Shown here: positions 8,712 to 16,108 of the stretch, in pieces | Numbering within the stretch: the stretch's first letter is position 1 | How the letters are laid out: every line of letters starts with the position of its first letter | Origin: Planctomycetota bacterium | GTDB taxonomy: Bacteria; Planctomycetota; UBA1135; GCA-002686595 | Direction of reading: 5' to 3' | Length of the DNA stretch: 64,000 nucleotides | Assembly: GCA_020853575.1 (NCBI GenBank) | Contig: JADYYP010000023.1 | Location: 214,459 to 278,458 of the forward strand | Program-made: the position numbers and the translations under genes | The notes under the pieces: generated by a model | Databases searched by the model: none | The model's input: only the letters and a program-made list of their open reading frames with translations | Told to the model about the DNA's origin: nothing

Positions 8712-10232
8712 ATGAGCATGATCCCCGAACCCGTCTTGTTCGTCGACGACACCCCCGAAGCGCTCGAGGTGATCGTGCGACTGTTCGCGGGCGAGCACGC
8801 GATCTTCACGGCCGCGAGCGCCGAGCAGGCGCTCGAGATGTGTCGCACCCACGGCCCGTTCGCGGTCGTCGTCAGCGACTACGAGATGCCCGGGCAGCGC
8901 GGCGCGGAGCTCTTGGCGCGCGTGCGCGAGGGCTGGCCCGAGACGGTCACGATGCTGCTCACCGGAGTCGTCGAGGTCGACGTCGCGGTCGAGGCGCTGC
9001 ACGCTGGCGGCATCTTCCGCTTCCTCGAGAAGCCCTGCCCGCGGGAGGTGCTCGCGCACGCCCTGCGCGACGGCATCGAGGAGTACCGGCGGCGTCGCGA
9101 GGCCTCGATGCGCGCCAGCCAGCTCGACTTCTCGCGGCAGTGTCTGGAGCAGTTCAATGGCGAGCTCGAGAGCCGCTTCAACGAACAAGCGCGCGCCTTG
9201 GTGCGCCTGCATCGCTTCGTGTCCGAGCTCAACGGGTGCGAGTCGGTGGCGCAGGTTGCACACGTGACGGCGGAAGCCGTGCGCGAAGTGTGCGACGTCG
9301 GCGCCGTCGAGGTCGTGCTCGCGCGACGCGGTGACGGCAGCGATCCGTGCACCGAGCACAGCGGTGGCGAGCTCGGAAACACGCTCGAGTCGCAGCCGAT
9401 CACCGGCATCGAAGGCGTGCTGGGGACGATCCGCGTGCGCGCCGACACGGCGCGGCGCCTGACCGAGAGCGCGCGTGGCATGTTGGCCTCGCTGGCCGCG
9501 TCGTGCGCGGTGGCCGCGCGCAACGCGATCCGTCGCCGTGAGCGCGACGAAGCCCAACAGGCGACGATCTTCGCGCTGGCCAAGCTCGCCGAGCAGCGCG
9601 ACAACGAGACCGGCAAGCACCTCGAGCGCGTCAGCGAATACTCGCGGCTGATCGCGCTCGGTCTAGTCGAGGACGGCTGGTACCGCGAGCTGATCACCAG
9701 CGAGTGGGTCGACGTGCTCGCCAAGTCGGCGCCGCTCCACGACATCGGCAAGGTCGGCATCCCCGACCACATCCTGCTCAAGCCCGGCAAGCTGACGCCG
9801 GACGAGTGGCGCGAGATGCGCCGGCACACCGAGTTGGGAGCGGACACGCTGCGCAGCGTGATCAGCGAATCCGCCAACCAACCCTTCCTGCGCATGAGTC
9901 TCGACATCGCCTGGTGCCACCACGAGAAGTGGGATGGCAGCGGCTATCCGCGCGGCTTGCGCTGCGAGGAGATCCCGCTCGCGGCGCGCATCGTCGCGCT
10001 GTCGGACGTGTACGACGCCCTGACCTCCGAGCGCCCGTACAAGAGCGCTTGGACACACGACGCTGCGCTGCAGTGGATCCTGCAGGGCTCGGGCTCGCAC
10101 TTCGATCCGCGCGTCGTCGACGCCTTCGTCCAGCGCGCAGCGCGCGCCGACGAGATCCGCGCGCGCTTGGCCGACACCGAGCTCGATCTCGCGCGCGTGG
10201 CCGCGGTCCACCCGGCGCGCGCCGCGGGCTGA
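8712..10232 (+). CDS. response regulator with REC, GAF-like and HD-GYP domains
   Basis: 506 residues. Receiver domain at 1-125: acidic pair in VLFVDDTPEA, phospho-acceptor Asp in VVVSDYEMPG (about 56), Thr in MLLTGV and Lys in LEKPCP. A coiled segment leads to a GAF-like domain at about 165-300. The C-terminal HD-GYP phosphodiesterase domain (about 325-490) has HDIGKVGIPDHIL and HHEKWDGSGYPRGL with the HD and GYP signatures intact, so it should hydrolyse cyclic di-GMP. The start ATG at 8712 puts the REC domain at the N-terminus. No cognate histidine kinase or GGDEF cyclase is adjacent. A related REC-HD-GYP gene lies at 61668-62705. Confidence 0.93.
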   Translation: MSMIPEPVLFVDDTPEALEVIVRLFAGEHAIFTAASAEQALEMCRTHGPFAVVVSDYEMPGQRGAELLARVREGWPETVTMLLTGVVEVDVAVEALHAGGIFRFLEKPCPREVLAHALRDGIEEYRRRREASMRASQLDFSRQCLEQFNGELESRFNEQARALVRLHRFVSELNGCESVAQVAHVTAEAVREVCDVGAVEVVLARRGDGSDPCTEHSGGELGNTLESQPITGIEGVLGTIRVRADTARRLTESARGMLASLAASCAVAARNAIRRRERDEAQQATIFALAKLAEQRDNETGKHLERVSEYSRLIALGLVEDGWYRELITSEWVDVLAKSAPLHDIGKVGIPDHILLKPGKLTPDEWREMRRHTELGADTLRSVISESANQPFLRMSLDIAWCHHEKWDGSGYPRGLRCEEIPLAARIVALSDVYDALTSERPYKSAWTHDAALQWILQGSGSHFDPRVVDAFVQRAARADEIRARLADTELDLARVAAVHPARAAG

Positions 10233-10316
10233 GCCTCGTTCGCGTGACGCAACCAGCGCTCGAGCTGCTCGCCAGTCGAGCTCCGCGCGCGGCCGCCACT
10301 CGCGGCGCGTGACGCG

Positions 10317-10345
10317 TTGGCGGACTGCACGCCCGCCGCTACCCT
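10317..10345 (+). promoter_or_regulatory. putative promoter for the MFS transporter gene
   Basis: TTGGCG (10317-10322), a 17-nt spacer and TACCCT (10340-10345). Spacing is ideal for a housekeeping sigma factor. The ATG at 10358 is only 12 nt beyond the -10 hexamer, so the predicted transcript has a leader of about 5 nt, too short for a Shine-Dalgarno. Confidence 0.5.
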
Positions 10346-10357
10346 CGCCGCCCCGCG

Positions 10358-11575
10358 ATGCCTCCCTGGAAGCGCACTTTCGCCGCCCTGTGGCTCGCGA
10401 ACACGATCACCGCCATCGGCATGATGGCCTTCCTGCCGTTCTTCCCCAGCCACTTGATCGAGTTGGGGCTCACCGACCGCGATGCGATCGCGACTTGGGC
10501 CGGTGTGTTGTACGGCGCCGCTCCGCTGTGCGCCGCGATCGCGAGTCCGTTCTGGGGCGTGCTCGGCGACCGCGTCGGCCGGCGCTGGATGGTGCTGCGC
10601 TCGATGCTCGCGATCACCTTGTTCGTCGGCGGGATGAGTTACGCCAGCGGGCCCTGGCAGCTGCTCGCGCTGCGCGTCGGCCAGGGCCTGTTCTCGGGTT
10701 TCGTCGCGCCCAGCATCACGTTGGTCAGCTTGCTCGCGCCACCCGACAAGCAGAGCCGCATGAGCGGCTGGCTCAACACCTCGATGGTGATCGGTGCGAT
10801 CGTCGGTCCGCTCCTGGGCGAGATCCTGCGCCACCGCCTGGGTGTGCGCGAGGTGTACGGCGTGGTCGCCGTGCTCTCCGCCGTGGCCGCGGTCCTGGTG
10901 TTCCTCTTCGCCTACGAGGACCGTTCGCTGCGCCGCGACGCTTCGCACGCACCCGGCGCGCGCGGAGTGCTGCGCGCGACCTTGGGCGACATCGCCGAGA
11001 TCCGTGGTCAACGCGCACTGCGCGCGTCGATCGCGTTGTTGTTCTGGCTGCAGTTCGGGCTGGGCGCGACCAATCCGTTGCTCGAGTTGCACGTCGCCGA
11101 CCTGACGAGCGCGATTCCCGGTTTGGTCCCGAGCACCGGCGCGCTGTTCTTCAGCATGTCGGCCGCGAACCTGATCGCGATGCCGCTGTGGGGGCGCTAC
11201 GGCGACGCGCGTGGCGCCTATCCCGCTCTGCGGCGCTGCGCAGCGGCCTGCGCGGCCGCTCTGGTGCTCCAAGCGGCGGCGACGAACTACGAGCTGCTGC
11301 TCGTCGGCCGCGTGGCCTTCGGCGCCGCGATGGCCGGGTCGGCACCGCTGGCCTTCGGCGTGGCCGCCGCCGAGTCGTCCGCCCAGCGGCGCGGAGGTGC
11401 GGTGGGAGTGGTGTTCGCCGCGCGGGCCTTCGCGATCGCGATCGCCTCGATGGTCGGCGGAGCGCTCAGCGCATGGATCGGCGTCCGCGGGCTGTTCCTC
11501 GGCTCCGGCCTGATCCTGGGGGCCTACCTGGTGCACCTGGCGCTCGATGCGCGGCGCGAGGCGCGCTCCGCCTGA
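10358..11575 (+). CDS. MFS transporter (drug/sugar efflux-like)
   Basis: 405 residues with about twelve hydrophobic spans, e.g. LWLANTITAIGMMAFLPFFP at the N-terminus and LILGAYLVHLALDA near the C-terminus. The loop between spans 2 and 3 carries the major facilitator signature G-x-x-x-DRVGRRWMV (GVLGDRVGRRWMV). Length and topology fit MFS_1 proteins such as MdtG/TetA-type exporters, but no residue pattern fixes the substrate. It probably acts in the inner membrane as a proton-driven exporter. It is a monocistronic-looking unit with its own promoter and no nearby regulator. Confidence 0.88.
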   Translation: MPPWKRTFAALWLANTITAIGMMAFLPFFPSHLIELGLTDRDAIATWAGVLYGAAPLCAAIASPFWGVLGDRVGRRWMVLRSMLAITLFVGGMSYASGPWQLLALRVGQGLFSGFVAPSITLVSLLAPPDKQSRMSGWLNTSMVIGAIVGPLLGEILRHRLGVREVYGVVAVLSAVAAVLVFLFAYEDRSLRRDASHAPGARGVLRATLGDIAEIRGQRALRASIALLFWLQFGLGATNPLLELHVADLTSAIPGLVPSTGALFFSMSAANLIAMPLWGRYGDARGAYPALRRCAAACAAALVLQAAATNYELLLVGRVAFGAAMAGSAPLAFGVAAAESSAQRRGGAVGVVFAARAFAIAIASMVGGALSAWIGVRGLFLGSGLILGAYLVHLALDARREARSA

Positions 11576-11588
11576 GCGGGGCTCGCGC

Positions 11589-11600
11589 GGGAGTTCTCCC
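11589..11600. promoter_or_regulatory. short inverted repeat upstream of the P-loop NTPase gene
   Basis: GGGAG-TT-CTCCC, a compact dyad 28 nt upstream of the possible -35 at 11628. It is too tight for an RNA hairpin and could be a protein-binding half-site pair. Weak evidence: one dyad of this size can occur by chance. Confidence 0.2.
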
Positions 11601-11627
11601 CGATTTCTCCACAATATGTAGGGGCAG

Positions 11628-11655
11628 TGGACGGGCGGGGCCCCACGGCTAGGAT
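11628..11655 (+). promoter_or_regulatory. putative promoter for the P-loop NTPase gene
   Basis: TGGACG (11628-11633), 16-nt spacer, TAGGAT (11650-11655). It has the same hexamer and spacing as the candidate ahead of the DPP-IV gene. It is followed by a Shine-Dalgarno GGAGGTG (11664-11670) and the start at 11677. Confidence 0.35.
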
Positions 11656-11676
11656 GCGCCGCCGGAGGTGAATCTC

Positions 11677-12333
11677 GTGCAGAAGCCGATCCGGGTGTAC
11701 TTCGTTGGCGCGCATTCGACAGGCAAGACCACGCTCGCGCGCTGGGTGCGCGACCACTACGGGCTGCCGATGATCTCGGAGGTCGCGCGCAGCGTGCTGG
11801 CGGAGATGGAGGAGCAGTTGGTCGGACTGCGCTCGCGCCTCGACGTCGTCGACCGCTACCAGACCGAGGTCTTCGAGCGTCAGATCACCGCCGAAGCCAC
11901 CCAGCCGGGCTCGTTCGTGTCCGACCGCGCCTTCTGCAACCTGGCCTACGCCGCGCAGCACGCCACCGTGCTCTCCGGCCTGGCCTCCGATCCGCGTCTG
12001 GCCGCCTACATGGACTCGGTGGCCAACGGACTGGTGTTCTTCCTGCGGCCGCACCGCGAGCTGCTCGCCGACGACGGCGTGCGCGCCGGCGTGCAATGGG
12101 AGGAGGTGCTGCGCATCGACGGCATGGTCAAGCTGATGCTCGAGATGTTCGGCATCCCCTACATCCCGGTCGACTGCCTGCCCATGCAAGAGCGCGTGCG
12201 CTTGCTTCAACGAGTGCTGTCGCTGGCGGGCTTGGAGCCGACGGCGGGCCGCGGAATCGTCCAAGTCCGCCCGCGCGGCAACCGCGAGGGCAACGGTTCG
12301 GGCCATCATTCCGAGACCGTAGCCACGCGCTAA
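11677..12333 (+). CDS. AAA_28 (NadR-like) P-loop ATPase
   Basis: 218 residues. A Walker A motif lies right at the N-terminus (VYFVGAHSTGKTTLARWV), followed by SEVARSVL and FVSDRAFCNLAYA, the layout of the AAA_28/NadR-type NTPase family, which includes the ribosylnicotinamide kinase domain of NadR. The substrate is unknown: no nicotinamide mononucleotide adenylyltransferase domain is fused to it. The in-frame GTG at 11668 lies inside a perfect Shine-Dalgarno (GGAGGTG, 11664-11670), so the GTG at 11677, 6 nt after it, is the better start. It is followed by the DUF481 gene in the same direction. Confidence 0.75.
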   Translation: MQKPIRVYFVGAHSTGKTTLARWVRDHYGLPMISEVARSVLAEMEEQLVGLRSRLDVVDRYQTEVFERQITAEATQPGSFVSDRAFCNLAYAAQHATVLSGLASDPRLAAYMDSVANGLVFFLRPHRELLADDGVRAGVQWEEVLRIDGMVKLMLEMFGIPYIPVDCLPMQERVRLLQRVLSLAGLEPTAGRGIVQVRPRGNREGNGSGHHSETVATR

Positions 12334-12436
12334 CGACTTCGACGGTAGCCTGCGCGCGCTGGAGGTGCTCTCCTGGCGTGCTCGAACGTCGAGTCACCCA
12401 TCTCCTCCGTCCCCCCCAGACCTCATTCCACGCAAC

Positions 12437-13231
12437 ATGCATCCCTTCCTCACCACGGCGCTGTGGGTCGCGACCCACGCGGTCCCCGCCACCGAACCGA
12501 CGACCCCCGTCGAGAGCCTGCCGACGCTGGCGCAAGAAGCGGCCAAGGCCGATCCGAAGTGGACCGGCGCGTTCAATCTCGGCGCGCAAATGACCAACGG
12601 CAACTCCGACACGCGCAACGCCAACTCGTCGTTCGACGCCGTGTACGCGCGCGAGAAGGACCGCGTCACGCTGGGCTTCCTGTGGATCTACACCGAGACC
12701 AAGACGGTCGACGCGGTGACCGGCTCCAAGGACTGGAACCTGACCGACCGCAAGACCGCGGGCCGCGGGAAGTACGACTACTTCTTCTCGCAGAAGACCT
12801 ACGGCTACGGCCAGCTGACGGCGGAAAACGACTACCAGCAGCAGTTGAAGCTGCGCTGGACGGCCGGCGCCGGTATCGGTCATCAGTTCGTCGACGACGC
12901 CGACTTCAAGTTTGCGACGGAACTCGGTGCGACGCACTTCGACAACGACTACTACGCGGCCAAGGACGACTCCTACGTCGCGGCGCGCGTGGCGGCCAAC
13001 ACGCTGTGGGTGCCCAGCAAGACCTGGACGATCCAGCACACGCTCGAGCTGTTCCCCTCGGTCGAGGACATCGAGGACTTCTACGGCCGCTCGGACCTGA
13101 AGGCCACGGCGACGCTCTCCGAGAGCATGCTGGCGCAGTTCCAGTGGATCATGGACTACGACAACACTCCGCCCGCGGGCAACGACCGCGTCGACAACCG
13201 CTACCTGGTCTCGATCGGCTGGAAGTTCTGA
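12437..13231 (+). CDS. DUF481 family outer-membrane beta-barrel protein (YdiY-like)
   Basis: 264 residues. A short hydrophobic N-terminus (MHPFLTTALWVATHAVPA) acts as signal peptide. The body is a chain of alternating amphipathic strands rich in aromatic residues, starting KWTGAFNLGAQMTNGNSDT and ending with the terminal strand YLVSIGWKF; a C-terminal Phe is typical of barrels inserted by the BAM machinery. The opening GNSDT motif is characteristic of DUF481, sometimes annotated as salt-induced outer-membrane protein. Start 12437 was chosen because it begins the signal peptide. Its presence supports a real outer membrane. Confidence 0.85.
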   Translation: MHPFLTTALWVATHAVPATEPTTPVESLPTLAQEAAKADPKWTGAFNLGAQMTNGNSDTRNANSSFDAVYAREKDRVTLGFLWIYTETKTVDAVTGSKDWNLTDRKTAGRGKYDYFFSQKTYGYGQLTAENDYQQQLKLRWTAGAGIGHQFVDDADFKFATELGATHFDNDYYAAKDDSYVAARVAANTLWVPSKTWTIQHTLELFPSVEDIEDFYGRSDLKATATLSESMLAQFQWIMDYDNTPPAGNDRVDNRYLVSIGWKF

Positions 13232-13271
13232 TCGAGCGCGGCGCCCGCGAGCGCTGCACTCACGAGTCGAG

Positions 13272-13303
13272 CGAGGGCGGCTGACATACGTCGGTCGCCC
13301 TCG
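13272..13303. terminator. hairpin between convergent genes, likely bidirectional terminator
   Basis: CGAGGGCG (13272-13279) pairs perfectly with CGCCCTCG (13296-13303); inside the 16-nt loop GAC-atac-GTC can pair further. It lies in the 102-nt gap between the convergent DUF481 and DUF6687-like genes. No T-run follows on either strand, as is common for GC-rich genomes. Confidence 0.5.
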
Positions 13304-13333
13304 TCGTCGATGGAGCGCAGCGCCGCGCGCGAC

Positions 13334-14368
13334 TCAGGATTCGGGCAGGGCCAGGGCGGAACGCTGGGCTTCGGCCAGCTCGCGGCGCACCTCGGCGAGC
13401 GCGAGTCGGCTCGGCCGCAGCGCAGCGCAGTGCTCGGCGAAGCGCGGGTGCTCCGCGCCGCCGAACCACAGCTCGGGCGACGGTGACGCGCTCTCCTGCG
13501 CGCGCCAAGCGCACTCGCCGGCGGGGTCGGAGCCCTCGAGCTCGTTCAAGCGCCGCGCGAGTGTGCTGAGACTTGGGCGCGGCAACGCCGTGCGCGTGAC
13601 CAAGTCGAACCACGACGTGGTGTTGATCACGAAGCGATACAGCGTCCCGCCGTCGCAGGCGAGCGCGACGAGCACGCGGTCGAGCTCGCTGGCGCCGAAC
13701 AGCGCGTGGCGTCCCGGACCGCCTCCCGCGCGGAACAGTCCGGCGCGACCGCTGAACACCGACCAGTCCAGATGCGCCAGGTCGTCGCGCCTGCACAGCG
13801 CCAGATCGGCGCGGTCCTCGCGCGCGCGAGCGAGCTGTGCGCCCCACAAAGCCTCGAACGGACCCAAATCGGCGCGCAGCAACTGCGGCATCAGCTCGTG
13901 CAAGCGCAGCGTCGCCCGCGTCCAACGGCCCTCGTCGTCGAGGCCCGCGAACTCGGATGCGAGCGGAGAGCGAACGTCGTCCCCGAACGCGGCGACGATG
14001 CAGTCGACTTGGAATGCGCGCTCGCTCGGCCAGGCGAACAGATCGCCGCAGCGCGCGGCGTCGAGCAGCTCGCGCTCGAGCTCGAGCGCCAACGCCGGAT
14101 GCCGCACCGCGAACAGCGCGCAGGTGCCGTCGGTGTCGAAGTGGTTGTTGACGATGCAGCTCGCGCCGCGGGCGAGCGCGCAGCGTGCCTCGGGCGCGAG
14201 GCGCGCGAAGGCCAGCGCGCTGCCGGTCGAAAGATCGTGGCGCAGCTCGCGCGGCGTGCGGTGGCCTGGCCAATGACTCAAGTTCAGCCCAGGCGCGCCC
14301 CAGGCACCGTCGACCGAGATCACCGCTGCGCGCGGAAGCGCGCCGGCGATGTGCACCGGGAGTTCCAT
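13334..14368 (-). CDS. DUF6687-like protein of unknown function
   Basis: 344 residues, no signal peptide or membrane span. The segment LNLSHWPGHRTPRELRHDLSTGSA near the N-terminus resembles the DUF6687 family. It is followed by CIVNNHFDTDGTCALFAV, in which His-Phe-Asp-x-Asp-Gly recalls the metal-binding start of DHH-type phosphoesterases, although no full DHH motif is present. Function is unknown. It is the last gene of a minus-strand run with two TPR proteins (gaps of 38 and 31 nt), which suggests co-transcription. Family assignment is from memory of the LSHWPG motif and should be treated as tentative. Confidence 0.6.
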   Translation of the reverse strand: MELPVHIAGALPRAAVISVDGAWGAPGLNLSHWPGHRTPRELRHDLSTGSALAFARLAPEARCALARGASCIVNNHFDTDGTCALFAVRHPALALELERELLDAARCGDLFAWPSERAFQVDCIVAAFGDDVRSPLASEFAGLDDEGRWTRATLRLHELMPQLLRADLGPFEALWGAQLARAREDRADLALCRRDDLAHLDWSVFSGRAGLFRAGGGPGRHALFGASELDRVLVALACDGGTLYRFVINTTSWFDLVTRTALPRPSLSTLARRLNELEGSDPAGECAWRAQESASPSPELWFGGAEHPRFAEHCAALRPSRLALAEVRRELAEAQRSALALPES

Positions 14369-14399
14369 GGGCGGGCCGCGCGCGAGTCCGAGCGCCTGC

Positions 14400-16070
14400 T
14401 CAGTGCACGGCGGACGGATCGACGTCCTCTCCCGCGGCCTTGCGCTCCAAGTACTTCTTCAAGCGCCGGATGTTGTCGGCGGAGTCGCGCTTGGCGGTCT
14501 CGATCACCGCGCGCTCCTCGGCCGGGAGGTCCTTGCGCGCGAGCAGCGCCTCGGCGTTCTTGCCGGCCTTCTCGTACAGCGCCTGCGCGCGCTCGAAGTC
14601 CTTCTTCTGGTAGTAGTGCAGGATCACCGCGGTGTCGTTGAGGTAGTTGGGGTCCTCCGGCGCGAGCTCGAGGCTCTTGGCGTAGGCCTCGTAGGCGCGA
14701 TCCCACAGCAGGCCGAGCACCTCGGGGTCGGGCGTCTCATTGCGCCGACGGCGCAGCGCATCGCCCTGGTCGCGCAGGAACAGCCCGAGGTTGTTCCAGT
14801 GGCGCGCGACGCTCGGCTCGACCTTGGTCAGCACTCCGCACAGGAAGGCGGCATCCTCGTTGAGCGCGCCAGCCGCACCGTGCTTTTCGGGGTCGGCGCA
14901 CCAACCGATCAGGTAGTTGACCGCTGGCGAGTTGCGCTCCCAATCGCCCGCGAGTGTCGCCACCAATCCGTCGCGGTCGATGGACATGTAGGACTTGAGC
15001 GCGTCCAGCGCCTCGGCGTACTTCTGCTGCGAGAACGCCGCGCGGAAGATGTAGTACCACGAGTTCGTGTAGGCCGGCCAACGCTTGACCGCGTCGCGGA
15101 ACGAGCCCTCCGAGTCGCTCCACTTGGCGTTCTCGAACTGCGCGTATCCGGCCCACCACGAGAGCGTCGCTTGGCGCGCGTCGCGCTCGTCGCTGAGCTT
15201 CTTGAATCGCTCGATGCCGGCCAGCACGCAGGGCAGGAAGTCGTCGGTCCCGAGCACGTTGCGCACCTGGGCGAAGTCGACCTTGGTCGGATCCCAGCCG
15301 ATCGCCAGCGCGTAGCTCGTGCTCGCGGCGGGCTTGTCGGACTTGAAACCGTGGAGGTGGCCACACTGCACGTGGGCCTCGGCGAGTTGCGCGCGCAGCG
15401 GGAGCTCGCCCGGGGCTCCGAGGATCGCGATCACCTTGCCGAAGGCCGCGAGCGCCGACTTCCAGTGCGCTTCCTTGGCGCTCTCGTCGCTCTCGGCGAC
15501 GTACTGCGAGAAGGCGATGCGGCCCTGCATCGCGTGCGCGCCGACGTTGTTCGGCTCGAGCGCGACGGCCTTGTCCGAGGCCGCGCGCGCCGTCGTCAGG
15601 TCCTGCGCGTACCAAGCCGACTCGGCCAGCGGCAACCACGCGTCCGAGTAGCGCGCGCTATCGGCCTTCGTCGCGCGCTGCAAGCACGCCAGAGAGTCCT
15701 CGAGCTGGCTCTGCGTGAACGCGCCGCCACCGTTGGACGCGATCGCCGCCTTCGCCATCCCCAAGAACCCCAGCCCGTAGAGGTAGTCGAGGTCCGCGGC
15801 CGGAGCCTTGGCTGCCTTGAGCTCGTCGGTCGCGGACAGGGCCTCGTCGAACTTGCCCGCCGCGATCCAGCCGCGCACGACCCACACCCTGGTGCGCGGT
15901 GCGCCGCGCTCGGCTGCGTCCGCCGCGTCGAAGGCGGCCTGCGCCTCGGTCAGCTTGCCCGCCGCGAGCGCCTCGCGGCCGCGCTTGATCAAGGCCTCCA
16001 CCGATTCCTGCGGAGCGACCAAGGCGACGAGCGGCAAGAGCGACGGGAGTGTGTACGGATGCATGTGCAT
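14400..16070 (-). CDS. exported TPR-repeat protein
   Basis: 556 residues from ATG at 16070 (a second ATG two codons later is equally possible). The N-terminus (HPYTLPSLLPLVALVAPQ) is a short signal-like segment. The rest is a series of helix pairs with tetratricopeptide character, e.g. ALIKRGREALAAGKLTEAQAAFDAA, KAVALEPNNVGAHAMQGRIAF, AYAKSLELAPEDPNYLNDTAVI. It ends in a Lys/Arg-rich helix with KKYLERKAAGEDVDPSAVH. TPR arrays mediate protein-protein contacts; there is no catalytic signature. It is 38 nt downstream of another TPR protein. The two may work as paired periplasmic or cell-surface scaffolds (inference). Confidence 0.82.
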   Translation of the reverse strand: MHMHPYTLPSLLPLVALVAPQESVEALIKRGREALAAGKLTEAQAAFDAADAAERGAPRTRVWVVRGWIAAGKFDEALSATDELKAAKAPAADLDYLYGLGFLGMAKAAIASNGGGAFTQSQLEDSLACLQRATKADSARYSDAWLPLAESAWYAQDLTTARAASDKAVALEPNNVGAHAMQGRIAFSQYVAESDESAKEAHWKSALAAFGKVIAILGAPGELPLRAQLAEAHVQCGHLHGFKSDKPAASTSYALAIGWDPTKVDFAQVRNVLGTDDFLPCVLAGIERFKKLSDERDARQATLSWWAGYAQFENAKWSDSEGSFRDAVKRWPAYTNSWYYIFRAAFSQQKYAEALDALKSYMSIDRDGLVATLAGDWERNSPAVNYLIGWCADPEKHGAAGALNEDAAFLCGVLTKVEPSVARHWNNLGLFLRDQGDALRRRRNETPDPEVLGLLWDRAYEAYAKSLELAPEDPNYLNDTAVILHYYQKKDFERAQALYEKAGKNAEALLARKDLPAEERAVIETAKRDSADNIRRLKKYLERKAAGEDVDPSAVH

Positions 16071-16108
16071 GGGCGCGCGAGCAGGGGCTTGGACGAGGTG
16101 GGGCGCCG

